DNA of 64,000 bases from Geomonas oryzisoli (GTDB taxonomy: Bacteria > Desulfobacterota > Desulfuromonadia > Geobacterales > Geobacteraceae). Below are positions 38,843 through 47,345 of the stretch, one piece after another. A model generated the notes under the pieces. It made no database searches, had not been told where the DNA came from, and worked only from the letters and a program-made list of their open reading frames with translations. The position numbers were made by a program, and so were the translations under genes. The DNA is taken from NCBI RefSeq assembly GCF_018986915.1, contig NZ_CP076723.1, forward strand, positions 839,501-903,500. Direction: 5' to 3'. Each line of letters starts with the position of its first letter. Position 1 is the stretch's first letter.

Positions 38843-38871
38843 GGGCGGAAGGGAAACCTTCCGCCCTTTTT
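38843..38871 (+). terminator. Rho-independent terminator of frdCAB
   Basis: Ten-base stem GGGCGGAAGG (38843-38852) / CCTTCCGCCC (38857-38866), GAAA loop, then TTTTT. Confidence 0.92.
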
Positions 38872-38954
38872 GCGTCTGCGCGCCCCTTTATTCCTTGATT
38901 CAGACGGGGAATTGGCTTAATTTCTGGCGCAGCCGACTTCAGCCGGGGAGTGAT

Positions 38955-39260
38955 ATGGAACTTTTGACCTATGTCTTCGTAGCCAACATATTTCTGACCT
39001 TCATCGACGCCACCATAGGGTACTACGCCGCACCGGCAATCGCCGCGCTGGCGGGGAGCGATCAAGAGGAGGCCGAGGGATCGGTCAGGGGCATCCGCAG
39101 CCTCTTGTCCTTCGTGGTGGCCCTGTACATGTTCTTCAACTGCCTGGCCTTCTTCGACCGAACCCCGTGGCTTTTGTATCTCACCACGGCCGTCCTCGTC
39201 GTCGACGTCACGGCACAACTGGTCATTATTCGCAAGGTGACCGGGGCCAGGGGGCGCTGA
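38955..39260 (+). CDS. Small integral membrane protein of unknown function
   Basis: A 101-residue protein with three probable membrane helices (about 5-30, 50-67 and 74-92) and a short acidic loop SDQEEAEGS. It begins MELLTYVFVANIFLTFIDA after GGGGAG. I do not recognise the family. It lies alone between the frd terminator and a histidine kinase gene. Confidence 0.75.
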   Translation: MELLTYVFVANIFLTFIDATIGYYAAPAIAALAGSDQEEAEGSVRGIRSLLSFVVALYMFFNCLAFFDRTPWLLYLTTAVLVVDVTAQLVIIRKVTGARGR

Positions 39261-39357
39261 GGTGGAGGGGGCTGAAAAAAGTGTTTATCAGTCCTTGCTA
39301 ATGTGTTATTTTTAGCGCTCTGCTTCAGCTTTAGCTGGCAGCAGCGCGCGAGGTAAC

Positions 39358-41109
39358 ATGAGCGAGATGCGATCTCTCATTGCGACACTCAAATCCAACA
39401 TCTGGCAAAGGGGGAGCTCTACCATGGAGCAACACCTCTTTGTACTGCTGTGTCTGACGGCAGCCGCCGCCTCGTTTTTTGTCGTCATCCCGACCAACTA
39501 TCTGCAGCACCTCCCTGTCTATATAAACGTCTGTGTCGCCGTCTTCGGTGCACTCACACTGTTGCTCCTGCTTGAGACCCGCCGGGATCGCTACCACACG
39601 ACCATGCTCTTTTTCCTGTTCATGGCCCTGCTTAACCTGATCTGGTTTCCCAACGGCGCCTCCGAGGGGAGTCTCCCGAGCTACTTTTTCTGCCTGTTGA
39701 TGTATCTTCCCATCTTCTTCAGGGGGCGGACTCGTTGGCTCCCTTTGCTGCTGACGGTGCTCGATGCGGTGGCCTTGATGGTGCTGGAGTTGCAGTTCCC
39801 TGAGTGGGCGACACCGTTTCGGACCGAGCAAGACCGCATCGCCGACAACATTATCGGATTCGCCGTCACCGCCCTTTGTTGTACGGTGATGCTCTGGACG
39901 CTGCTGAGAAGCTACGAAACGGAACAGAACCGGCTGGTCGGGCTTAACGAAGAGCTGCAGCGCCTGGTCGTTGAACGTGCCGCGGTGGAAGGGGCCTTGC
40001 TGCAGAATCGGGAGTTGCTCAACTCGGTGATCGACGGCACGACCGATGCGGTTTTCGTAAAAGACATCAGCGGACGCTACCTCCTGTTTAATGCGGCGGC
40101 CTGCCACATGACGGGGAAGAGCCTCGACCAGGTGCTGGGCAGGGACGACAACGAGGTGTTCCCGCAGGAGGTGGCACGCGCGGTCATGGAGATGGACCGG
40201 GAGGTCTTGCAGGGCAACCAGGCGATGACGGTGGAGCGGGAGTTGAAGACCGGCAGCGGTGCCCCCTGGGTCCTGGAGGTGATCAAGGGCCCCCTGCACA
40301 ACAAGCAGGGAGATGTCGTAGGGCTTTTCGGCATCGCCCGTGACGTGACGCAGAGCCGGCGCATGGCCGAGGAACTGCGACTTTTGAACCAGGAGCTCGA
40401 GCGGCGGGTGGTCGAGCGGACGGAGCGGCTGGAATCGGCGATGCAGGAGCAGGAAGCCTTCAGCTACTCGGTCTCCCACGATCTGCGCGGCCCTTTGCGG
40501 CACATCAACAGCTACGGCTCGATATTGCTGGAGGAATTCGGTCCCTCCCTGGCACCCGAGGCGAAGGGGTACCTGGAGCGGATCCGCACCTCCAGCAAGA
40601 GGATGGGGGACCTGATCGACGACCTGCTGGAGCTGTCGCGCATCGGGCGTTCCGACCTGAAGAAGGTGGAGGTGAGCCTGAGCGACCTCGCCTTCGGCAT
40701 CGGCTGCAAGCTGCAGGACGCCGAGCCGGCACGCCGGGTCGACTTCCTGATCGAGCCGGGCTTGCAGGTGGAGGGGGACCGGCTGCTCCTTGAGCTGATG
40801 CTGGAGAACCTGGTCGGCAACGCCTGGAAGTACTCGAGCGTCCGGGCACGTGCCCGAATCGAGTTCGGGTGCTGCCGCCACGACGGCAAGGGCGCCTTTT
40901 TCATAAAAGACAACGGCGTCGGGTTCGACATGGCCTACCAGGACAAGCTGTTTGGGGCGTTCCAACGCCTGCACGGCGCTGAATTCGAGGGGACGGGCAT
41001 TGGGCTCGCAACGGTGAAGCGGATTGTGGAACGCCATGGCGGGGCGGTCTGGGCCAACGGGGTGGTGGATCAGGGGGCGACCGTTTACTTCACTTTGCCG
41101 CGGTGCTAG
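39358..41109 (+). CDS. Membrane PAS-domain sensor histidine kinase
   Basis: A 583-residue kinase. Six membrane helices (about 23-185) form the input region. They are followed by a short coiled coil, one PAS domain (about 220-340, RELLNSVIDGTTDAVFVKDI) and a second coiled coil. A HisKA domain has the phosphorylated His374 in SYSVSHDLRGPLRHI. The ATPase domain has LENLVGNAWKYSS, DNGVGFD and GTGIGLA. There is no receiver domain and no response-regulator gene next to it. The ligand sensed is unknown. The stop overlaps the ribosome site of the hydrolase gene. Confidence 0.92.
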   Translation: MSEMRSLIATLKSNIWQRGSSTMEQHLFVLLCLTAAAASFFVVIPTNYLQHLPVYINVCVAVFGALTLLLLLETRRDRYHTTMLFFLFMALLNLIWFPNGASEGSLPSYFFCLLMYLPIFFRGRTRWLPLLLTVLDAVALMVLELQFPEWATPFRTEQDRIADNIIGFAVTALCCTVMLWTLLRSYETEQNRLVGLNEELQRLVVERAAVEGALLQNRELLNSVIDGTTDAVFVKDISGRYLLFNAAACHMTGKSLDQVLGRDDNEVFPQEVARAVMEMDREVLQGNQAMTVERELKTGSGAPWVLEVIKGPLHNKQGDVVGLFGIARDVTQSRRMAEELRLLNQELERRVVERTERLESAMQEQEAFSYSVSHDLRGPLRHINSYGSILLEEFGPSLAPEAKGYLERIRTSSKRMGDLIDDLLELSRIGRSDLKKVEVSLSDLAFGIGCKLQDAEPARRVDFLIEPGLQVEGDRLLLELMLENLVGNAWKYSSVRARARIEFGCCRHDGKGAFFIKDNGVGFDMAYQDKLFGAFQRLHGAEFEGTGIGLATVKRIVERHGGAVWANGVVDQGATVYFTLPRC

Positions 41110-41120
41110 GAGGGGATGCC

Positions 41121-41858
41121 ATGTCACGGCTTCGCCTCTTGTTACTGGTGTGCCTGGCGGCTCTCGTTATGAGTGCGGCGGCGTGGCAGCGGCAGCTCCT
41201 GTATTTCCCGACCCACCACGACCGTAGCAACGGGTTGACGCCGTGGCGCGACGGTGGAGAGGTAGTCGGCTTTGCGCGGATCGTTGCCTCGCCTCGAAAT
41301 GTCTGGCTCATGTTGCATGGCAACGGCGGCCAGGCCAGCGACCGCGCCTACGCGCTCCCCTCGTTTGCCGCCGAAGACAGCGTCTATATCCTGGAATACC
41401 CGGGGTACGGCCGGCGCCCCGGTACGCCTTCCAAAGAGGCGCTGAACCGTGCGGCGCAGCAGGGGTACCAGCTGCTGCGGCAGCAGTATCCGGCGACGCC
41501 GGTATGCGTCGTTGGCGAGTCCCTGGGGAGCGGCCCCGCCTGTTCCCTGGCCGCCATGGTTCCGCCGCCGGACAAGATCGTGCTGGTGGCACCGTTCGAC
41601 AAACTGCACCGGGTGGCGCAGTACCACTACTGGTTCCTGCCGGTGCGCCTGCTCCTTTCCGACGATTGGGACAACATCAAGGCACTCAAGGGGTATTGGG
41701 GCAGGGTGGAGATCTTCGGCGCCAGAGAGGACGAGGTGATTCCGGAGAAGTTCGCCAAAAGCTTAGCCGACAGCAGGCCGGGCACAATGTTCCGGGAGAT
41801 CGAAGGTGGGCACAACGACTGGTCGACGCCGGGGCGGGTGAGCATCAGGAACCCATAG
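41121..41858 (+). CDS. Alpha/beta hydrolase with N-terminal membrane anchor or signal
   Basis: A 245-residue protein with a hydrophobic N-terminus (about 4-22) and a hydrolase fold. It has LLYFPTHHDRS, the oxyanion motif LMLHGNGGQAS, YPGYGRRPGTPS, the nucleophile elbow VGESLGSGPA (Ser) and a C-terminal GGHNDW histidine. These features place it near the BEM46/YfhR-type hydrolases; the substrate is unknown. I chose the ATG at 41121 with AGGAGGGG; the GTG at 41103 overlaps the kinase gene. Confidence 0.88.
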   Translation: MSRLRLLLLVCLAALVMSAAAWQRQLLYFPTHHDRSNGLTPWRDGGEVVGFARIVASPRNVWLMLHGNGGQASDRAYALPSFAAEDSVYILEYPGYGRRPGTPSKEALNRAAQQGYQLLRQQYPATPVCVVGESLGSGPACSLAAMVPPPDKIVLVAPFDKLHRVAQYHYWFLPVRLLLSDDWDNIKALKGYWGRVEIFGAREDEVIPEKFAKSLADSRPGTMFREIEGGHNDWSTPGRVSIRNP

Positions 41859-41865
41859 AACCTGG

Positions 41866-41996
41866 AGTCATTAACGCAAAGACGCAAAGGCGCAGAGGCG
41901 CAAAGAAAGGCTTTGAGGGGTGAAAACCTCTACGACTTTCTCTGCGGCTTAGCGCCTTTGCGTCTTTGCGTCTTTGCGTCTTTGCGTGAGTTTTTC
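41866..41996. repeat. Inverted repeat with GCAAAGAC octamer arms after the hydrolase gene
   Basis: Left arm 41872-41908 (TTAACGCAAAGACGCAAAGG and on); right arm about 41937-41988, with the GCGTCTTT word repeated three times in tandem. Period eight. It lies between the convergent hydrolase and rubrerythrin genes. Confidence 0.88.
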
Positions 41997-42010
41997 CAGG
42001 GGTAAAGGAA

Positions 42011-42036
42011 GGGCGCTGCCGATTTCGGCAGCGCCC
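42011..42036. terminator. Hairpin between the convergent hydrolase and rubrerythrin genes
   Basis: Ten-base stem GGGCGCTGCC / GGCAGCGCCC with loop GATTTC. It is followed by TTTT on the plus strand and TTCCTTT on the minus strand, so it may serve both genes. Confidence 0.7.
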
Positions 42037-42044
42037 TTTTCGCA

Positions 42045-42545
42045 TCAGGCGATCCTGGTGAACTTGTCTTTCGGCACCAGACACACCTCGCACTTGTCGG
42101 GCGCCTCGTCGTAGACCGTGTTGCCGCAAACTTCGCAGACGTAGATGGGGCGGTCGGCGAGATCGACGCCGTTTTGCACCGCTGCCAGGGCCTGCTGGTA
42201 CAGGTCATGATGGACTTCCTCCACCGCCAGGGCGAACTTGAAGGAGTTCTCCGCGGCACGGTGCCCCTCCTGTTTCGCCTGCTCGAGGAAGGGGGGGTAC
42301 ATCTTCTGGAACTCGAACCCTTCTCCCTCGATGGCTTCTTTCAGGTTGTCGACGGTGCTCTTGATCCCGTCCATGGCGCGCAGATGCGCGTGGGCATGAA
42401 CCGTCTCGGCATGTGCCGCAGCGCGGAACAGCTTCGCTACCTGCGGCAGCCCCTCCGCCTCGGCCTTCTTGGCAAATGCAAGGTATTTACGGTTGGCTTG
42501 GCTCTCTCCGGCAAACGCCTCGGCAAGGTTATCCCTGGTAGACAT
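42045..42545 (-). CDS. Rubrerythrin
   Basis: Diiron peroxidase that reduces hydrogen peroxide in anaerobes, 166 residues. The four-helix bundle has the iron ligands in AEAFAGESQANRKY, AAHAETVHAHAHL and FALAVEEVHHDLY. A C-terminal rubredoxin-like site follows (CEVCG and CEVC). The ATG is at 42543-42545 with GAGGAGGAAG. A good promoter lies just upstream. It would protect the cell in transient oxygen. Confidence 0.95.
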   Translation of the reverse strand: MSTRDNLAEAFAGESQANRKYLAFAKKAEAEGLPQVAKLFRAAAHAETVHAHAHLRAMDGIKSTVDNLKEAIEGEGFEFQKMYPPFLEQAKQEGHRAAENSFKFALAVEEVHHDLYQQALAAVQNGVDLADRPIYVCEVCGNTVYDEAPDKCEVCLVPKDKFTRIA

Positions 42546-42579
42546 CTCTTCCTCCTCGTTATGTGAAAATGTGCAGTTG

Positions 42580-42607
42580 AATATAACGAGGCATCTGTCC
42601 CAGTCAA
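42580..42607 (-). promoter_or_regulatory. Sigma-70 promoter of rubrerythrin
   Basis: On the minus strand TTGACT (42602-42607), 16-base spacer, TATATT (42580-42585). Each hexamer is 5 of 6. It lies about 35 bases upstream of the start codon. Confidence 0.65.
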
Positions 42608-42765
42608 GGCGGGTAGCACATTATATTTATCTGATATGTATACCTTTTTTGGCTATAGCAGGCGAGGGGTCAGTGTTCTTGACATTAACATATGCCAATG
42701 TACTCTTCGTGGGTGTCGCCGAAAGAGTGTCGGTAGCGCTTTCGGCGGCACCAGAGAGGGGCGGC

Positions 42766-43350
42766 ATGGCGCGAGAGATTACCACTCTTCAGGAGATGCT
42801 GGACCGGATCGGAGATTCAGCGGACGACACGGGGCGCGTTTCTTTGGGGAAAATAGTGGAGTCGGTGGGGAACAGGTCCTTCGGGCCGCTGCTGCTCATG
42901 GTGGGGATCATCGCCGCTTCACCCTTGAGCGGCATGCCGGGCGTGCCGACCGCCACCGGGGTCCTGATCCTGTTGATCGCGGCGCAGCTTTTCTTCCGTA
43001 GGGACCATTTCTGGCTCCCAAAGTGGTTGCTGCGACGCTCTCTGGCCCAGGAGAAGGTCCATAAGGCGGTCAGGTGGCTGCGTCCCGCGGCGCGGTTCAT
43101 CGACCGGGTGTTGCGCCCACGCATGCCCGCGTTAATCCGGGGGGGGAGCATCTACCTGATCTCGTTCGCCTGCGCGTCCATCGCGGTCGTCATGCCGGTC
43201 ATGGAACTGGTCCCGTTCTCGGCGCACGGCGCGGGGCTCGCGCTGACGGCGTTCGGGCTGGCCCTGATCTCGCGCGACGGGCTCCTGGCGCTGATCGCGT
43301 TCACGGTGACAGCAGTCAGTTTTGCCCTGGTGATCTACCAGTTCAGCTGA
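42766..43350 (+). CDS. ExoD-family membrane protein
   Basis: A 194-residue protein with a short N-terminal soluble part and four or so membrane helices. The pattern is VGNRSFGPLLLMVGIIAASPLSG, IAAQLFFRRDHFWLPKWL and VLRPRMPALI. The exopolysaccharide-synthesis protein ExoD of rhizobia has this layout; its biochemical function is not established. I chose the ATG at 42766 with GAGAGGGG; the open frame extends ~100 codons upstream across the rubrerythrin promoter, which I reject. Confidence 0.85.
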   Translation: MAREITTLQEMLDRIGDSADDTGRVSLGKIVESVGNRSFGPLLLMVGIIAASPLSGMPGVPTATGVLILLIAAQLFFRRDHFWLPKWLLRRSLAQEKVHKAVRWLRPAARFIDRVLRPRMPALIRGGSIYLISFACASIAVVMPVMELVPFSAHGAGLALTAFGLALISRDGLLALIAFTVTAVSFALVIYQFS

Positions 43351-43360
43351 AACGCAAAGG

Positions 43361-43684
43361 CTAGGGGAGGTACTCCTTGCGCACCGGGGAGAACACCTCG
43401 ATGGCCACAGAATCTTCAAGTATTTCTGCGTTGTGCTCAGCGCCACCCGCGATGCACCAGCTGTCCCCCGGCAGCACCTCCTGTTTGTTCTCACCGATGC
43501 TGAGCCTGATCCGGCCGCTTACCAGATAACCCGTCTGTTCGTGCGGGTGGCTGTGCACCGGCAGCAGCGCCCCCTTATCCAGCAGGAATTCCACCATCAG
43601 CGTTTTCTCCCCGTGTACCAGGGTCTTCTGGCGGATCCCCGGGAGTACCTGCCGGTAACCCGCATCGCTTTTCCTTTCGAACAT
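43361..43684 (-). CDS. Small single-domain cupin
   Basis: A 107-residue beta-barrel protein. Metal-binding histidines appear in PVHSHPHEQTGYLVSG and the second cupin motif is PGDSWCIAGGAEHNAEIL. Such stand-alone cupins have varied roles; none can be assigned. I chose the ATG at 43684 (MFERKSDAG) preceded by AAAGGAG. An ATG at 43705, also with a strong GGAGGGGG, would add seven residues (MNQKEKC). It converges with the ExoD-like gene. Confidence 0.82.
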   Translation of the reverse strand: MFERKSDAGYRQVLPGIRQKTLVHGEKTLMVEFLLDKGALLPVHSHPHEQTGYLVSGRIRLSIGENKQEVLPGDSWCIAGGAEHNAEILEDSVAIEVFSPVRKEYLP

Positions 43685-43735
43685 GCACTTCTCCTTTTGG
43701 TTCATTCCCCCTCCACAGCTTGCGGCTTCACTCAC

Positions 43736-43775
43736 CCCCCGGCCCCCTCCCGTCAAGGGAGGGGGGGGCGCAATC
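43736..43775. repeat. C/G-rich palindrome between the cupin and trmL genes
   Basis: CCCCTCCCGTCAAGGGAGGG, near the reverse complement of the palindrome at 24758-24780. Confidence 0.6.
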
Positions 43776-43785
43776 GTTGTCCCGC

Positions 43786-44262
43786 TTACGCGCCTTCGAG
43801 CGCGCCGGTCTGGCGCAGCGCCTCGTAGAGTACGATCCCCGCGGAGGTGGAGAGGTTCAGGCTGCGCACCTTCCCGATGATCGGGATGCGCACCGCGGTC
43901 TCCGGGTTGGCCTCGATGAGCTCCTCAGGGAGCCCTTTGGTTTCCTTGCCGAAAACGATGAAGTCGCCGGGGCGGAAGCCGAACTCAAGGTAGCTTTTGG
44001 GGGCCTTCTTGCTGGTGTAGATGAACCGCCCTTCGGGGAAGGCACGTTGCAGGGACTCCAGGTCGTCCCAGTAGCGGATGTCGACTTCGCTCCAGTAGTC
44101 CAGCCCGGCGCGCTTTAGGTAGCGGTCGTCGGTGGAGAAGCCGAGTTTGCCGACCAGGTGCAGGACGGTGCCGGTGGCGCCGCAAAGCCGGGCGATGTTG
44201 CCAGTGTTGGGGGGAATCTCGGGTTCCACCAGCACTATGTGAAAAGGTTGTTGCAAGGACAT
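43786..44262 (-). CDS. trmL: tRNA (cytidine/uridine-34-2'-O)-methyltransferase TrmL
   Basis: Methylates the ribose of wobble position 34 in tRNA-Leu. The 158-residue SPOUT protein is of normal length. It has HIVLVEPEIPPNTGNIARLCG at the N-terminus, IVFGKETKGLPEELI in the middle and the knot motif IPIIGKVRSLNLSTSAGIVLYE. I use the ATG at 44260-44262; the frame is open further upstream but those residues are unrelated to the family. It is divergent from trpB. Confidence 0.94.
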   Translation of the reverse strand: MSLQQPFHIVLVEPEIPPNTGNIARLCGATGTVLHLVGKLGFSTDDRYLKRAGLDYWSEVDIRYWDDLESLQRAFPEGRFIYTSKKAPKSYLEFGFRPGDFIVFGKETKGLPEELIEANPETAVRIPIIGKVRSLNLSTSAGIVLYEALRQTGALEGA

Positions 44263-44467
44263 CGTTGACCTCGTGAAGGCGGTTTTTCGGGAAGCGAAAA
44301 AGACCTCTGTCAGAGAAAAAAATGGCACTGGATGAGGCCGATTTGGGCCTCGAAAAAGAGCTTCCGAGGCTGGTGATATTTGTAGCTCAAAGCAAAAAAT
44401 AAGGCAAAGATAAACGGCTAAAAGTGAGTAACGGCGGGGGGTTGTCTGAAGGGTGGGCTCTGTAAGC

Positions 44468-44496
44468 TTGCAATTTATCGACAGATAGTCTATAAT
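44468..44496 (+). promoter_or_regulatory. Strong sigma-70 promoter of trpB
   Basis: TTGCAA (44468-44473), 17-base spacer, consensus TATAAT (44491-44496), about 30 bases before the TTG start. The leader is too short for an attenuator. Confidence 0.75.
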
Positions 44497-44526
44497 CCTT
44501 CCCTCACACACCTACCGGAGGCAACT

Positions 44527-45717
44527 TTGGATACGCCTGACAACAGTGGTCACTTCGGCCGTTTCGGCGGCAGATACGTCTCGGAAACGCTCATGCCGGC
44601 GCTGCTCGAACTCGAGAAAGCCTACAACCATTTTCGCAACGAAAAGGGGTTTCAGGAGGAGTTCGCCTACTACCTGCGCCAGTACGTCGGGCGTCCCAAC
44701 CCGCTCTATTTCGCCGAGAAACTGAGTCGGAAAATGGGGGGCGCGAAGATCTATCTGAAGCGCGAGGACCTGAACCACACCGGCGCGCACAAGGTGAACA
44801 ACACCATCGGCCAGGCGCTGCTCGCCAAGCGGATGGGCAAGAAAAAGGTGATCGCCGAGACCGGCGCCGGCCAGCACGGTGTGGCGACGGCGACCGTCGC
44901 GGCGCTGTTCGGGATGGAGTGCGAGGTGTTCATGGGCGAGGAGGATATCCGTCGCCAGTCCCTGAACGTGTTCCGCATGAAGCTTCTGGGCGCCAAGGTC
45001 AACCCGGTCAGTTCCGGCACCGCGACCCTGAAGGACGCCATGAACGAGGCAATGCGCCAGTGGGTGACCAACGTGGAGGATACCTTCTACATCATAGGCA
45101 CCGTCGCAGGCCCCCATCCCTACCCGGTCATGGTGCGCGACTTCCAGGCCATCATCGGCCAGGAGGCGAGGGCGCAGCACCTGGAGGCCGAGGGGAGGCT
45201 CCCCGACTACCTGGTCGCCGCGGTCGGCGGAGGAAGCAACGCCATCGGGCTGTTCCATCCTTTCGTCAACGATGAGTCGGTGCAGATGATCGGCGTCGAG
45301 GCTGCCGGCTACGGTATCGACAGCGGCAAGCATGCCGCACCGCTTTCCGCCGGCACCGTCGGCGTGCTGCACGGCAACAAAACGTACCTTCTGCAGGACG
45401 AGTTCGGTCAGATCGCCCATGCCCATTCCATTTCCGCCGGACTGGACTACCCGGGCGTGGGACCGGAGCACTCGTACCTGAAGGAGATCGGACGGGCCAG
45501 CTACGTCTCCGTCACCGATGACGAGGCCCTGGACGCGTTCCAGGTGTTGACCCGTGAAGAGGGGATCATCCCCGCACTGGAGTCTTCCCACGCAGTGGCC
45601 CATGCGCTGCGTCTGGCTCCGACACTTTCCGCCAATGAGAGCATCGTCGTCTGTCTGTCGGGCAGGGGCGATAAGGACATCCATACCGTGGCTGATGTTA
45701 TGGGGGTGCAGCTTTAA
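44527..45717 (+). CDS. trpB: Tryptophan synthase beta chain
   Basis: Joins indole and serine to tryptophan with pyridoxal phosphate. The 396-residue length is that of the standard TrpB1 class. The PLP lysine is Lys89 in [13 protein letters not shown], the phosphate loop is VGGGSNAIG and the C-terminus has CLSGRGDKD. The start is TTG at 44527 with CCGGAGG. It has its own promoter and terminator, so it is expressed apart from trpA 27 kb away. Whether the genome holds another trpB near the trp operon cannot be seen. Confidence 0.97.
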   Translation: MDTPDNSGHFGRFGGRYVSETLMPALLELEKAYNHFRNEKGFQEEFAYYLRQYVGRPNPLYFAEKLSRKMGGAKIYLKREDLNHTGAHKVNNTIGQALLAKRMGKKKVIAETGAGQHGVATATVAALFGMECEVFMGEEDIRRQSLNVFRMKLLGAKVNPVSSGTATLKDAMNEAMRQWVTNVEDTFYIIGTVAGPHPYPVMVRDFQAIIGQEARAQHLEAEGRLPDYLVAAVGGGSNAIGLFHPFVNDESVQMIGVEAAGYGIDSGKHAAPLSAGTVGVLHGNKTYLLQDEFGQIAHAHSISAGLDYPGVGPEHSYLKEIGRASYVSVTDDEALDAFQVLTREEGIIPALESSHAVAHALRLAPTLSANESIVVCLSGRGDKDIHTVADVMGVQL

Positions 45718-45740
45718 TATAGAAAATTCGAGGCTTTAGT

Positions 45741-45772
45741 GGGGGAGCTCCGCTGGGCGGGGCTCCCTTTTT
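45741..45772 (+). terminator. Rho-independent terminator of trpB
   Basis: Stem GGGAGCTCCGC pairing with GCGG-GGCTCCC (one bulge), followed by TTTTTA. Confidence 0.85.
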
Positions 45773-45805
45773 ATTCGGTGAGATTGTTAAAATCTAATGT
45801 GCGGG

Positions 45806-45834
45806 TTGCAATGTTAGTCGGATTTGATTACACT
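45806..45834 (+). promoter_or_regulatory. Candidate promoter for the lytic transglycosylase gene
   Basis: TTGCAA (45806-45811), 17-base spacer, TACACT (45829-45834), followed by a ~120-base leader that contains AAAGGAGATG. Each hexamer is 4 of 6. Confidence 0.4.
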
Positions 45835-45956
45835 AATAACCTCAGATTGGCGACGAGCCAATGTGATTCCAATGAAAGGAGATGATTGGCGCGGGCTTCA
45901 CTACCGACATTTAGTATCTCTACCTAAAGCCGGCAAAAGCCATTCAACAACGATTT

Positions 45957-46649
45957 ATGAAACGAAAAATTGTAGTGCTGGTCGCGGTGCTCATGATGAC
46001 GGCATCGTGCGACCAGTCCCACCTGCAGCAGGCGCAGGTCCCGGTGACTCCCTCGGTGTCGGAGTCGGACCGGGCGCTGCTCACCTGGGCGGAGGGGAGC
46101 GAGAAGCAGGGTGAGAAATCTCCCGCCTCGGCCCCCGTCGTGCAGATGGATCTGCCCAAGGCGGCAGAGCTGGACGGGAGGAAGAAACTGGTTCCCGCCA
46201 TTTACGCCACGTTTGCCCGCCGGACTACACCGGCCCGGGCCAAGTGGCTCGCCGAGATCTGCTACGAGAAAACGGAGGGAACGAAATTCACGCCGCTGGA
46301 CCTGGCTGAGATAGCTCTGGCGGAAACAGGCGGACACAAGCTCTCATCGAGAGCGGTATCCCCCAAGGGTGCTCTGGGGGTCTGGCAGTTGATGCCGGAG
46401 CGGGCGGAAAGCCATGGCTACACGCCGCAGGACATGTGGGACGACGAGAAGTGCGCGGAAGCGGCCGTGAAGGAACTGTACGAGAAGCTGGACATGGCCA
46501 AGGGGAACATGGGCCGCGCCAAGCGGCTCTACTGCGGAACCGGGCCGGCGGCAAGGGCCTACGACAAGATCCGCAAGCGCTTCAGGACGGAGATACTGCG
46601 GGAGATGCAAAGAGGCATGCTGATGCAGCAGGTCGCTGTCAACGGATAG
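45957..46649 (+). CDS. Lytic transglycosylase-like lipoprotein (SLT domain)
   Basis: A 230-residue lipoprotein (lipobox MMTASC, cysteine at about 18) with a ~60-residue linker. The C-terminal lysozyme-like domain has the catalytic Glu in LAEIALAETGG and the GALGVWQLMPERAESHG motif. Such enzymes cleave peptidoglycan strands in the periplasm. The ATG at 45957 has no convincing Shine-Dalgarno. The only AAAGGAG in the leader is 70 bases upstream, in front of another short frame, so translation may be coupled or weak. Confidence 0.85.
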   Translation: MKRKIVVLVAVLMMTASCDQSHLQQAQVPVTPSVSESDRALLTWAEGSEKQGEKSPASAPVVQMDLPKAAELDGRKKLVPAIYATFARRTTPARAKWLAEICYEKTEGTKFTPLDLAEIALAETGGHKLSSRAVSPKGALGVWQLMPERAESHGYTPQDMWDDEKCAEAAVKELYEKLDMAKGNMGRAKRLYCGTGPAARAYDKIRKRFRTEILREMQRGMLMQQVAVNG

Positions 46650-46682
46650 TCCTTTTGCTGTTTGAGGTTTGGTTGTGCTATA

Positions 46683-46720
46683 GTGGGCGGGTTCTTTCGG
46701 GGACCCGCCCGCTTTGTTTT
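46683..46720 (+). terminator. Rho-independent terminator after the lytic transglycosylase gene
   Basis: Stem GGGCGGGT (46685-46692) / ACCCGCCC (46703-46710), then GCTTTGTTTT. Confidence 0.8.
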
Positions 46721-46749
46721 CGGGCTACCGCCTTTTCAGGAGTCAGGTT

Positions 46750-47244
46750 GTGAGAAAAATCTTTGCCCTTTTGTTAGTCGTCGTCCTTCTTTCCGGGTGC
46801 ACCAAGCTGGTCAATGCGCCGCTGGTCACCGTTCAGGACCTGAACGTGGTTTCGGTGGATCCAACCGGTGCAGGAATGGAGCTGGACCTCAGGGTGCAGA
46901 ACACCAACAGTTTCGATGTGAAGCTGCAGGGATACAGCTATGACATCAAGATCATGGCGCTGCCGCTGGCCAAGGGGGGCGCGCGGGAGGAGATAAACTT
47001 CCCCGCCCACGAGGAAACCGACGTCCGCATCCCGATCCGCATCACCTATGCAGACCTTCTGGAGATCCTGAAGCGCAGGCCGGACCCGGACAAGATCCCG
47101 TACCAGCTCGCGGCGGGGCTCGACCTGGAGACCCCGGTGGGCCAGATGACGGTCCCGGTCAAAAAGAGCGGCACCTACGCCATTCCCAAGAAGTACCGCC
47201 CGGCAGCCATCTTCGGCAAGCTCGCCGACTTCCTCAAATTCTAA
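46750..47244 (+). CDS. LEA type 2 family lipoprotein
   Basis: A 164-residue lipoprotein with lipobox LLSGC (cysteine at about 17). The single beta-sandwich domain has LDLRVQNTNSFDVKLQGYSYDI, the pattern of the LEA-2/WHy domain. These are periplasmic in bacteria and linked to stress tolerance or lipid transport; the role here is unknown. The start is GTG at 46750 with CAGGAG upstream. The stop codon is flush with a dispersed GCCACGGAG repeat. Confidence 0.85.
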   Translation: MRKIFALLLVVVLLSGCTKLVNAPLVTVQDLNVVSVDPTGAGMELDLRVQNTNSFDVKLQGYSYDIKIMALPLAKGGAREEINFPAHEETDVRIPIRITYADLLEILKRRPDPDKIPYQLAAGLDLETPVGQMTVPVKKSGTYAIPKKYRPAAIFGKLADFLKF

Positions 47245-47335
47245 AACCGTTGGCCACGGAGAAAATCTGAGGACATCTGAGAGAGCCTTTTTGAGGGTTC
47301 TTGGATATCCACTTTCCCCCGTGGCTTGGCTTTGA
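47242..47335. repeat. GCCACGGAGAAAATCTGAG repeat copy at the LEA-2 gene stop
   Basis: Begins TAAAACCGTTGGCCACGG, the first three bases being the stop codon. A degenerate inverted end CCCGTGGCTTGGCTTTG is near 47319-47334, so this gap also forms a loose inverted repeat. Confidence 0.8.
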
Positions 47336-47345
47336 TGGAGATGTT

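Noticed and set aside
42469..42765. N-terminal extension of the ExoD-like gene
   Set aside because: It crosses the rubrerythrin coding start and promoter; the ATG at 42766 has a ribosome site and fits the family.
45872..46114. Short frame with AAAGGAG upstream of the lytic transglycosylase
   Set aside because: It runs into the transglycosylase gene in another frame and the later residues are a GC-rich shadow; the good ribosome site is noted in that gene's entry.
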